Assembly: GCF_027595985.1 (NCBI RefSeq)
Contig: NC_073304.1
Coordinates: forward strand, 218,248,000-218,311,999
Length of the DNA: 64,000 bases
From: Sorex araneus
Lineage: Eukaryota > Chordata > Mammalia > Eulipotyphla > Soricidae
Direction of reading: 5' to 3'
In this document: piece by piece, positions 42,691 to 57,679 of the stretch
Numbering within the stretch: position 1 is the first letter of the stretch
How the letters are laid out: the number at the start of each line of letters is the position of its first letter
The notes under the pieces: model-generated
What the model was told of the DNA's origin: nothing
Database searches by the model: none
The model's input: only the letters and a program-made list of their open reading frames with translations
Made by a program: the position numbers and the translations under genes

Positions 42691-42699
42691 TGTGAACTA

Positions 42700-42701
42700 T
42701 A

Positions 42702-42745
<44 letters not shown>

Positions 42746-43008
42746 TGTCACTGTATCATTGTCATCTGTTGTTCATCAATTGACTCAAGCAGGTGCCTGT
42801 AATATCTCCATTCATCCCAGCCCTGATATTTTAGCAGCCTTTCCTTACTTGTCTTTCCGAACAATTGGAGGCTTCTTTCAGGGTCAGGGGAATGAGACCT
42901 GTTATTGTTGCTGTTTTTGGCATACCAAATAGACCATGGGGAGTTTGCCAGGCTCTGCCGATATATATTATATATATATACACACACATATATAAATTAT
43001 ATATATAA
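42700..43008 (-). mobile_element. (TA)n tract split by a variant-C SINE
   Basis: A TA repeat (42700-42741) and a second TA-rich run (42959-43008) flank an antisense variant-C SINE (about 42742-42960). It contains GCAGCCTTTCCTTACTTGTC, the block also found at 35534-35618. The tRNA-like head is missing. Confidence 0.85.
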
Positions 43009-43329
43009 ATACTGAGTATGGCTTGAACATAAAAAGATTAAAAATTAAACTGAAAAAATATTCACTCTTCTAAAATTTTCCCATGTCTATATATTTATTT
43101 AATTTATATACCAATAAATTTATTGAGATCCTCTTAAATGATTTTCTTCAACTAATCAGAATAATGCTGGAGATTTGTGAGAAAAATAAGACTAGCCAGG
43201 AAAGTGATGAAAAAGTCACTAGAAGACTAGTTTTTAAAACACATTAGCATGTATTTTGAAATGGAAATAACAGTGTAGTATTGATGCATGAATAGCCAAA
43301 GAGGCCAATGTCAGAATAAAAGAAGTTTT

Positions 43330-43605
43330 GGGGCCAGAGAGATAATACAGTAGGTTAGACCTTGCCTTGCTTTTGATTTTTCATCGATTTGCTCGAGCGG
43401 GCATCAGTAACATCTCCATTGTGAGACTTGTTGTTTCTGTTTTTGGCATATTGAATACGTCATGGGTAGCTTACCAGGTTCTGCTGTGCAGGCAGGATAC
43501 TCTCCGTAGCTTGCCAGGATCTCTGAGAGGGACGGAGGAATCAAACCTGGGTGGACCACGTGCAAGGCAAATGCCCTACCGCTGTGCTATCCATGGTAGT
43601 CCAGC
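43330..43605 (-). mobile_element. SOR-type SINE inverted pair (variant B)
   Basis: A short sense head (43330-43372, GGGGCCAGAGAGATAATACA) is followed at once by an antisense variant-B copy (43375-43605, CGATTTGCTCGAGCGGGCAT through GCAAGGCAAATGCCCTACC). Confidence 0.85.
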
Positions 43606-43870
43606 ACTGTAAGCATAAAACAATAACATTTATACTATTGTAAGCCAAGCCACCTCAGTAACACGTTTAGTGCAAAGAAAAAAGTATGTTGAATCGAAAA
43701 AGTTAGACACAAAAGAGTGTGGTGTGATTACATTTCAATTAATTCTGATAACTGGCAAAACTCATCTGGTATTAGAATGGGGAAGTGGGCAGGTGGTTTC
43801 CTTCTAATGGGGGAGATATGTTGGCCAAGGGAGGAGAAGGGGGTCCATTCAGGTTGGTATTTTACATCTT

Positions 43871-45122
43871 TTTTTGTTTGTTTGTTTGTTTGTTTTTTAA
43901 TTTAAATTTTATTGAATCACCATGTGGAGGGTTACAAAGTTCTCATGATTATGTCAGTTATACAGTACTCAAACACCCTTCCCTTCACCCGTGCCCATAT
44001 TCCATCACCAACCACCCCATTATACCTCCCGCCCCCTCCCACCCCCCCAGTCCCCGCCCTTGTAAGTGATAAGTTTCACTTCGTTTACGCTTTATCTTGG
44101 TTACAGTCCATGTTTCAACACATAATTCACTATTGTTGCTAGGGTTTCCCCCCAAAAAAGAGAATACAGTCCCACTGTCAAGGAAGCATTTGATGGCTCT
44201 CCATTGCTGAGAATGTAGAGATATTAAGTCCCGCTGTTTGTTACATAACTTTTCTATTTTTTTCCCCCCTCGTCCCGCGCCACCGAGATCATGCCTGTTT
44301 AGTAATCACCACGCTGCCTGACAAAGGGAAAACCAACCAAAAGAGATGGTTATTTCTCGTCATCAGCCGGCGTGGGGCTCTAGCTTAGTTGATAGTCTGG
44401 TATAATGTCTGCAAGCAGTTTCTGGAACCAAAAGTAATACGCTGGTATCGGCCCCGGCTCGAGATTCCACCAGCGTCCCACTGTTCCAAGTACATAATAA
44501 TTTATTCCCTTGCATCCGGTTCCCACGCCACCAGGTCCGTGTCAGCTTAATGGACATCATACTATGGTTAACGCCACACCGCGTTTTTTCCCGAGAAAGA
44601 AGGATATTTCTTCTCAGCCGGCGTGGGGATATGGCTTAGTTCAGTCTATAGAGATGGCTACCACTTTGGTGGCCTTCAATATTTCAGCAAAAGACTTACT
44701 ATTCTTGTTAGGATTTCCCACCAAAGTCCGACCCGTTAAAGTCCAGGGAAAATTCTGCCTAAAATTCTATCGCTACAATCTTTTACCCTTTAACAAAAAA
44801 CTTAGTACTATTGTTTGGAGTTTCCCCCCCACGTTAAGCCCTGCCAAAAAGGAACATTTACACGTTGCTGACAATCAAGAGATATTAGGTCGCGCGGCTG
44901 CTATCGCAGCCGCGCGGTTTTGGATTTCTATATGAAGTCCAAGGAAAATTCTTTTGGTAATTGCATTGCTCGCTGGCAGCGCCTGGGCCAGAAGCTCCCA
45001 GCACACAGTTTGGAGGCATTTTGGGGGCGCTGCTCATGTCCAAAGTGGTTCAGTTGCCTCCGGGGTCGATCTCGCGCGGGGCCGCAAAGGAGCGTCCCCA
45101 CATGGCTCTCTGCTTAAATGTC
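43871..45122 (-). mobile_element. recent CpG-rich L1-mobilised insertion with 15-bp target duplication
   Basis: 1252 bases between two perfect copies of GGTATTTTACATCTT (43856-43870 and 45123-45137). It starts with a T-rich (GTTT)n tail and the antisense terminus TTTTATTGAATCACCATG shared with L1 3' ends in this window. Inside are CpG-rich segments, a hairpin with 11-bp arms (44891-44916) and three related copies of a TTTCAACA..ACTATT..GTTTCCCCCC unit (about 44112, 44678 and 44787). No ORF2 sequence was recognised, so it is probably a long L1 3' UTR or a non-autonomous derivative. Confidence 0.85.
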
Positions 45123-45137
45123 GGTATTTTACATCTT

Positions 45138-46328
45138 GATATTCTATTCTACATCTTATCTGGTTAGCAATGATAAGAATTCATATTTTTCAGGGATTGA
45201 GAGAAACTACAGAGGTTTAGACACATGTCTTGCTGTGGTCAATTCCCTGTTCCATCCCTGGCACTATGTATGGTCTCCTGAGTACCACTAACAGTAACCT
45301 CAAGTCAGTGTAAGTGCTCAGTGGTAAGTCCTGAGCACAGTTTTGTGAGCACCATCCCCCCAAAAATAATTTATTTTTCAATTTTTATATTACTGAGCAT
45401 TTTCATTGGGTACATTTTATTGTGCTTATTTTATATCTCAATAAAGTATCATTAACCTAAGAAATAAAGATCTGATTTGGCCATGAGTTTATATGTTTAT
45501 TACCTTTTATATATTTACATTTCAAATAGATTGAAGATTCATTTGTGAAACACAGAAAAGGTAAAGAAAACAGAAATTTATTTTTATATATTCAGAATGA
45601 GGATGACCTTTATAACCGTGCAATAAATGACAGGACCATAAAAATTTGATCAATTTGACCCCATAGAACTCTAGTATTTGAAACAATCCCCAGTGTTTTA
45701 AAAATATGTGCAAAAGAAGACTGGTTAGAAATCTTTTTTAAATTGTAAAAGTGGAATTCCTTCTACTACAGAACTATAAGTTTTCCTTTAAAGAAAAGTT
45801 TCGCATGCATTTCACAACTTGGACATATCACTTTCAGAATCAGAACCAGCTTAGAAAAGCATTGAGGGTTCCACTTTTACACACCTCTCTCCATTTTATG
45901 ATGTTCCTTTCTTCTCGTGTTTCAGGCAGAGTCACGTCTTGCTGAGGCCGATAGCTCTGGAATTCCCCTTGGATTGCTCAGAGCAACATTTCACAAGTGA
46001 TTCTCCCCTTATCTGGTTAGTGTACAACTTCTTTACAGTTTCATTGATTTTTTTCTCTCCCAGAGTTGTATCTGTTGCCTGATTCGAATGTAGCTCTTAC
46101 CCCCCTTGAAGGCCTTTCTTCTAGGAAAGCAATATATATTTTTTCCTTTTGTTACAAACCTTTCTATACTCGGTGGGTCCCAGTGATTTGCCCTTTTCTA
46201 CCATTAGCTTATTTGTCAATTTTTGGCAATTTGGCTTTCCTGTAACCCTTCTACTCCAGACTTTCTACTAGAATCTTTAACTACTCACTGTTTTCTTGGG
46301 TATTTTTAATACTTCCTGCAGAGCAGCA
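45138..46328 (+). other. intergenic KRT39-KRT40, one old SINE
   Basis: About 45190-45360 is a strongly diverged plus-oriented SINE (TATGGTCTCCTGAGTACCAC, ending in a C-run). The rest is unassigned. Confidence 0.45.
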
Positions 46329-46344
46329 TGCAAATTCTTTTTTT

Positions 46345-46538
46345 GTTTTAAGTTTATTTATTTATTTATTTATTATTTATTTTGGGTCACACCTGGCAGT
46401 GCTGAGGTTGCTGCTGTCTCTTCACTCTGAAATTACTCCTGGAAGTGCTCTGGGACCATATGGGATGCCAGGGATTGTACCCGGGTTGGCCCCAAGCAAG
46501 GCAAATGCCCTACTCATTGCACTATTTCTCCAGGCCCG
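46345..46538 (-). mobile_element. SOR-type SINE, variant A, with target duplication
   Basis: TTTATTTATT linker, GGGTCACACCTGGCAGTGCT body, ending CTATTTCTCCAGGCCC. The flanks 46329-46344 and 46539-46554 both read TGCAAATTCTTTTTTT. Confidence 0.92.
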
Positions 46539-46549
46539 TGCAAATTCTT

Positions 46550-47108
46550 TTTTTTATTGTTCAAATTTTTATTGAATCACCATGTGGAAAGTTACAGAGC
46601 TTTCAGGCTTAAGTCTCAGTTATACAATGCTGAACACCCATCCCTTCACCAGTGCACAATATTCCACCACCAGGAACCCCAGTATACCTCATCCCCACCC
46701 CCACCCCACCCCCACCTGTTTCACTTTACTTTGATTACATTCACTATTTCAACAAAAAACTCACTATTATTGTTTGGAGTTTTCCCCCCAAAGTCAGACC
46801 TGTTGAAAACGAACCATTTGATAATTTGTTTTCCATTGCTGACAATGAAGAGATGAGGTTTTGGATTTCTGTATTTTAGTAACTAAGTTCCAGGGAAATT
46901 TCTGCCAGAAATTGCATCACTGCAAGCTTGTACCTCCCTTTTGTGGTGCTCATAAAATGGAAAAGCCGAGAGAGAAAAACCCTTCCCCTCCTGGTACAGC
47001 ATGGATCAGTGGCTCAGTTCACAGTCTAGAGACATTTCTGCAAGAAGCTGCTGGTGCCCAGAGTAGTTTAGCTGGCCTCTGGGATCATGCTCGTGCAGCA
47101 GCGGAAAA
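46550..47108 (-). mobile_element. L1-mobilised 3' element nested in the SINE target duplication
   Basis: About 560 bases between perfect copies of GGCCCGTGCAAATTCTT (46533-46549 and 47109-47125). It starts TTTTTATTGAATCACCATG and contains the ACTATTATTGTTTGGAGTTT unit. It is a simpler relative of the element at 43871-45122. Confidence 0.9.
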
Positions 47109-47179
47109 GGCCCGTGCAAATTCTTGATTGCCTGGTGATTAAGAGTCTCAATAATCTTCATGCTGGTTGGTTGGTTCGT

Positions 47180-47330
47180 TGGTTGGTTACTCCTGGCTCT
47201 GCAAATTAGGAATTACCCCTAGGAGTGCTTGGGGGACCATGTGGGATACTGGGATGGAACCAGGGTACGCCATGTGCAGGGTAAGCGGTAAGCGCCCTAC
47301 CTGCTGTACTATAGCTCTCATACCACGGTC
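47180..47330 (-). mobile_element. SOR-type SINE, variant A, partial
   Basis: (GGTT)n start, GGGACCATGTGGGATACTGG and GCGCCCTACCTGCTGTACTA. Confidence 0.75.
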
Positions 47331-47700
47331 TCTATAATCTTGACTCTTGCTTTCCCTCTTAAGCCAGGACCTGTCACCTCCACAGTCGTGCCTAGTAGAA
47401 TCCCTTTCCATTCCTTGTCTCTTTCCCTGAAGATTTATTCTTGGAGCACGTGCTGCCTTTCCATATCACCAATGTCTCCTAGGTGTTTCCTGCCTGGTAT
47501 TTGGTTCTTGTCTCCTCTGACATCCTTTTGCCTCTGGCAGTGCAGTTTGGCCTGGTGTAACTGGGTCTTTAACTTCCAGTTCAAAACTCTTAGGCAGCCG
47601 CAAGTCTCTTTTCTGCCCCAGTAGTGGAGAAGACAGCAATTTGCAGCCACTGCAGCTACAAGCAACTTCTTTTCCATTTTGTCTCTTTTTCTGTTTCCTT
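47331..47700 (+). other. unassigned intergenic sequence
   Basis: No gene or repeat supported. Confidence 0.4.
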
Positions 47701-47702
47701 GT

Positions 47703-47840
47703 TGTTGTTTGGGGGGCACACCTGGCTGTGCTCAGGGCTTACTACTGGGTCTGTGCTCAGAGATCACTCCTGGGGGTGCTGGGTCCTGACTATGTGCAAG
47801 ACAAGCACTTTCCCTGCTGTATTCTCTCTCTGGCCCCCTC
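47703..47840 (-). mobile_element. old SOR-type SINE
   Basis: Antisense copy with GGGGCACACCTGGCTGTGCT and CAAGACAAGCACTTTCCCTG. A (TTG)n/(TG)n run follows (47844-47874). Confidence 0.65.
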
Positions 47841-48059
47841 TTGTTTGTTGTTGTTGTTGTTGTTGTGTGTGTGTTTAAAGTGTGATGTCTTAAGAAATCT
47901 CATCTGTGAAAGATTAAATCCACACTGTTGCCTGGAAAATAAGCCTGGGGGTGATAGTGAAAAAGAAATCCTTCATTTCTCCTTGCCAACTGCTGCAAAA
48001 GAAAAAAAAATACCCTAAATGAATGGTTTGAGGCTCTTCCTGTTCCTGAAGTGAACACA

Positions 48060-48160
48060 TATCATTGGGCTACACTAGCATGTGACAGGGACGAATGGAG
48101 ATGTTCCTGGTGCACGCTAGAGCAAATCTAAGATTAACAGGACGACAAGTGATACAAGTG
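48060..48160 (+). mobile_element. SOR-type SINE, variant B, 3' end only
   Basis: GAATGGAGATGTTCCTGGTG through AACAGGACGACAAGTGATAC, diverged. Confidence 0.55.
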
Positions 48161-48580
48161 AACTGCTGCAAGCAACTTCATTTTAGCTGCCCCTGTGCTA
48201 CATTTTAAAAATTTCTGAAAATTCCCTGGCTCTTTACCCATTCATAAATCTGCCCCAGACTTGGACTCACAAGAGACTTCGAGATAACAGAACAATATTT
48301 GGGCAGATGGTGAAATATTGAAATATCTAACCTCAAAGGTCCTAAATTGACAGTCCCCACCAGCCTAAATGGTTATAAATATGTCTTGTCTTTGCAACAC
48401 AAATAGGCGCTCGCTTAAAGCTGCAATGAACACTCACGCATGTTTTCAGGGCTTTGTTGTTGCTGTTGTTATTTGTTTGTTTTACTTTTAGTCAACCCAT
48501 ATCCTTTATTGAAAGCAAACTTTTATAGAAAGCATATGGTTGAGTATACTTTTTAATATATTTTAATTTTGGAATTCTTT
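48161..48580 (+). other. unassigned intergenic sequence
   Basis: No gene or repeat supported. Confidence 0.4.
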
Positions 48581-48581
48581 T

Positions 48582-48780
48582 CTCTCTCTCTCTCTTTTAT
48601 TATTATTATTATTTTTTTTTGGCCATTCCCTGTGGTTTTAAGGAGCTAGTTACTCCTGGCTCTGTGCTCAAAGATCATTCCTAGTGGTGCTCAGAGAACC
48701 ATATACCATGTCAGAGATAAAACCAGGATCTGCAGTGTACAAGATAAAGGCCTTTGCCCCTATATTATCTTTTGAGCCCT
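48582..48780 (-). mobile_element. old SOR-type SINE after (CT)n(TTA)n
   Basis: A short CT and ATT microsatellite (48582-48612), then a diverged antisense SINE with AGTTACTCCTGGCTCTGTGC and AGAGAACCATATACCATGTC. Confidence 0.6.
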
Positions 48781-48829
48781 GGGTCATGCTTTTTTTTTTT
48801 TTTAACCCAATGTTAAATATCTTTTAAGG

Positions 48830-49010
48830 GGCCAAATTGTATTTAATCCAGAGTCAGAGTGATGATATTGTGGATAGGGCATTTGCCTTGCACACAGCCA
48901 AACTGGGTTGGATCCCAAGCACTCCCTATACTCTTTGGAAACTGCCAGGAGTGAATTACTTAGTGCAGAGCCATGAGGAAGCCCTGAGCACCCGTGGTGT
49001 GGCCCCCAAA
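48830..49010 (+). mobile_element. old SOR-type SINE, variant A
   Basis: GATAGGGCATTTGCCTTGCA, GGTTGGATCCCAAGCACTCC and CCGTGGTGTGGCCCCC. Confidence 0.65.
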
Positions 49011-49090
49011 CAAACAAAATTATATTTAGTACATTTGTTTTCAGTTATTGATATCATAAAACTTAGTCTGCATTTGATATTATGTTTTTT

Positions 49091-49184
49091 TCACTGTTTT
49101 TAAAATTCTGTTTTCCAATTACTCGAATGTGTTTTGCTCACTGTTTTTTAAATTCTTTTTTTTCCAGTTACTTGAATATGTTTT
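49091..49184 (+). repeat. tandem duplication of about 46 bases
   Basis: 49091-49135 and 49138-49184 are near-copies (TCACTGTTTTTAAAATTCTG and TCACTGTTTTTTAAATTCTT, each continuing to TTACTTGAAT-like and TGTTTT). Confidence 0.75.
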
Positions 49185-49590
49185 AGAATTCTACTTTGAT
49201 CTGTCTATAGTGATTTAAAAGCACAGCATAATTTTAAACAATCTTTAAGTTTTTAAATTATTGCTTTGTTACATGTGCAAACGTATGTGATGATACTGAT
49301 TTTACACGTATTTCACATTTTTCACTTCAACTAAAATATAGAAATTTACATTTTTTAAAAAATTATAAACATTTAATTATTTCATTTAACATGAGTCATG
49401 CTGGAGTTGGTTCAAGAGCTAAGTGATGCCATTGGAGACTCAGACTTTGTATTTTCTTTATCCCCCCTTCTTTATTCTTGTTGAAGCATAAAAAAAAGTA
49501 TTGTGTCTGTATCTGTGGATGTTTCTGGATTGTAGGTTTCTCCAACTATAATCACGGGTGATAGTGACAAAAAAAACAACTGGGGGACTC
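49185..49590 (+). other. unassigned AT-rich intergenic sequence
   Basis: No gene or repeat supported. Confidence 0.4.
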
Positions 49591-49591
49591 T

Positions 49592-49757
49592 TTTTTTTAA
49601 AATTTTTAAAATTTTATTGAATCACCGTGAGATAGTTACAAGCTTTCATGTTTGGGTTACAATCTCACAATGATCAAACACCCATTCCTCCACCAGTGCA
49701 CATTCCCCACCACCAATATCCCGGGTATACCCCCTCTTTCCCACCCTCCCCCTGCCA
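49592..49757 (-). mobile_element. L1 3' terminal fragment
   Basis: TTTTATTGAATCACCGTGAG through CCCCACCACCAATATCCCGG to CCACCCTCCCCCTGCC, the antisense L1 3' end as in 7380-7537. Confidence 0.9.
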
Positions 49758-50594
49758 ACTGGGGAACTTAACTACCATGCGGTTGCTTCAATTCTAAGGT
49801 GCTAGTTTGTTTGGATTCTCTTACTCTGCTTCAGTACATTTGTTTCATATGTAATTTCAAGGTTTTTTTCTTTTTTAAATCATACTTAGGTTTGGCATGG
49901 AGAAAATGTACACCAACTTGATCTTTCTGGAAGGAGTTTCTCTAACTTGTTTTGAAGTGTATGAGAGCAATTATTCACATACTGCAAATGTTCCCTCACT
50001 TATTGATGTAATTTATTCAGACATTAATATTGCAGTCACAAAACAATCTTACAGACTTGTTAGAATTGAAAATGTTTAGATTACATAGAGGTAGTGATTA
50101 TCACACAACTATGTGCATATCTAACTGTGATTACCACTAAGCGGAAAACCTATAATGAACATTAAAACTGGAAGTTCTTGGAATTACTGACAATGGGTAT
50201 TTGGGTACAGAACTAGGACTGATTTTATTTTCTTTTTATGTGCATAATTTAAAAATACACATACAATTATCTTCTGTAACATGGCGATTTGCATGGATGA
50301 GTTAATCTATTTGTATTTGAGGAGTTAGAACATGGACCTATGCAAAATCAAATTATTGATTTTTTTAAATCAATAATTTTTTAAAACAAGAAGTTTTAAA
50401 ATTACCAATGCAGAAATTGGCTACAACATTAGCAGTAATAAGCCACACAAAAACTATATTTACCATGCTAAAGGAGTAAAAACCATTTTACTTGGAGATT
50501 GGCAGAAAAACTATAGATTCCGAGCATATCACAAGTAAGTAGGGGAGAAAGTAAATGCTAAAGCAGATATATACTTTAGAGAGCAATTTTAGTA
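49758..50594 (+). other. 3' flank of KRT40, unassigned
   Basis: AT-rich. Includes a 13-bp perfect inverted repeat with a 4-base loop (50350-50379). A minus-strand AATAAA lies at 50224-50229, about 570 bases past the KRT40 stop. Confidence 0.45.
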
Positions 50595-50685
50595 AGTTTT
50601 GGGAGGCCACACCCAGTGCTAGAAGTACCCTGCAGTGCCAGGGATGAAATCAGGGTCAGTTGCATGCAAGGCAAAAGAGCAGGGT
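50595..50685 (-). mobile_element. partial SOR-type SINE just past the KRT40 stop
   Basis: GGCCACACCCAGTGCTAGAA and GGGTCAGTTGCATGCAAGGC. It probably lies within the KRT40 3' UTR. Confidence 0.6.
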
Positions 50686-50799
50686 TTGAGAATATGAAAG
50701 TCTTGACTTGGGCTCCCAGTGTGGATGCCGACTGCAGTGCCTTCCCCTATTGAGGACTCTGCCACCTTCAAGCCTGCCACCATGCTGCATGTGGAACCT

Positions 50800-56177
<5,378 letters not shown>

Positions 56178-56253
56178 CTTATTGCAAGAGAAGAACCAAG
56201 ATGCACGGCAAAGCTCCAGGTGACTGACTGCACAGTCTCCCTTCCTTCCGAGA

Positions 56254-56262
56254 CTTTTATAG
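56254..56262 (-). promoter_or_regulatory. KRT40: KRT40 TATA box
   Basis: The minus strand reads CTATAAAAG 77 bases upstream of the ATG. It predicts a start near 56228 and a 5' UTR of about 50 bases. Confidence 0.85.
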
Positions 56263-56860
56263 AGCACCCCCCAAAATGGTTATTTGCAGGATGCACCGGA
56301 TGTTTTCTCCATCACTGCTGGTGGCTACCAGTCTTAATACAGACATTTCATTAGTGTTGTTTGTTTGTTGAGGAAGTTTTATGCCTCATAAAGGAGACAT
56401 AACTTCAGGTTACTATATAAGGACACCAATTCCATGTGCCAGGAGGATAAAAGAATTGTTCTAGTAACTCTTCATAGGAGGCATTGCCCTTTTGACAGAA
56501 TCAAGAAGGATAAAAGATTTGGTCAGCTAGTTATTCTAGATTCCACTCACTGAAAATAAGGAAAAGAATATTCTCACAAGGTTTTGATTCTGTGCATTGA
56601 AAATCATTTATGTTTTCTATTAAAATTAACATTACCATTCATTAAATGCAATTTATTGGTTTGGGCCACCCCCATAAAAATGTTCTGTGTGACTAGCAAT
56701 CTTTGCAATGACTTTTGTGACCTTGCTGTGCTCAGTGGTAGAAGTGTGAGGTAAATACTGTATTTAAAATACATGCATGTGTGCATATACATGCAGATAT
56801 GAGTGTGTTTTGTATATATATGAACCATTTCTGCCTACGGGCAAGTTGAGAAGTCATTTT
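56263..56860 (+). other. KRT40 5' flank, unassigned
   Basis: No gene or repeat seen, so KRT40 regulatory sequence may lie here. Confidence 0.4.
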
Positions 56861-56861
56861 G

Positions 56862-57002
56862 CAGGGACTGAAGAGATAATACAGCAGATAAGGTGGGTGT
56901 TTTGCATGTTGCCTACCCAGTTTCAGTTCCTGGACCCGCATATGGTCCCTCAGTCCCACCAGGAGTGATCCCTGGACACAGCCAAGTGTGGGCCCAAAAG
57001 GA
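56862..57002 (+). mobile_element. old SOR-type SINE, variant A
   Basis: GGGACTGAAGAGATAATACA head, CGCATATGGTCCCTCAGTCC and AAGTGTGGGCCCAAAAGG. Confidence 0.7.
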
Positions 57003-57432
57003 AATAATGATTCCATAGAAAAAATGCTAAAATGTTAAAAAAAAGAGAAAATTAAATTTGCATAAGTTGCAGACATAATTCGTGTCCTTTAGAACAGAAT
57101 TTAAATTAGTTATTTAATTTGTATGATGTTGTATGCTTTGGTTTCCTGAAAGTTGCCTTCTTTGTATTTCCCATGTCTCATTTTTAGATCAAGTATACAA
57201 GAGTGAAACACATTTTAAGTTAAAATATTTTAGTTACTTCATAAATCCTAATTGTCTGTACTTCGGAATAGGGACATGAAAGAAAGCTACAGAAGACATT
57301 TCTTCTGAGCTCTGGAATCTGTTTTTCCACATGCATATATGCATGCTCCTGGATGTATATATGAATGTGCTTTTTAAAGGTTTTTATTTAATAAAAATGG
57401 AAAAATACTGGAACTTGATATATATTTTTAAT

Positions 57433-57678
57433 GGGGGTTGTCATTGTCACTGTCATCCCATTCATAGATTTGCTCGAGCGGGCACCATTAACGTTTCCAT
57501 TGTGAGACTTGTTCTTACTGTTTTTGGCATATCGAATACACCACAGGTAGCTTGCCAAGCTCTGCCATACAGGTGGGATACTTTTGGTAGTTTGCCTGGC
57601 TCTCTGAAAGGGACGGAGGAATCGAACCTGGGCTGGCTGCATGCAAGGCAAAGGCCCTATGCACTGTGCTATCACTCT
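57433..57678 (-). mobile_element. SOR-type SINE, variant B
   Basis: GTCACTGTCATCCCATTCAT, GATTTGCTCGAGCGGGCACC, GGCATATCGAATACACCACA, ending GCACTGTGCTATCACTC. Confidence 0.92.
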
Positions 57679-57679
57679 A

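Noticed and set aside
44510-44935. 141-codon open frame in the CpG-rich insertion
   Set aside because: It crosses internally repeated 3' UTR-like units and resembles no known retroelement protein.
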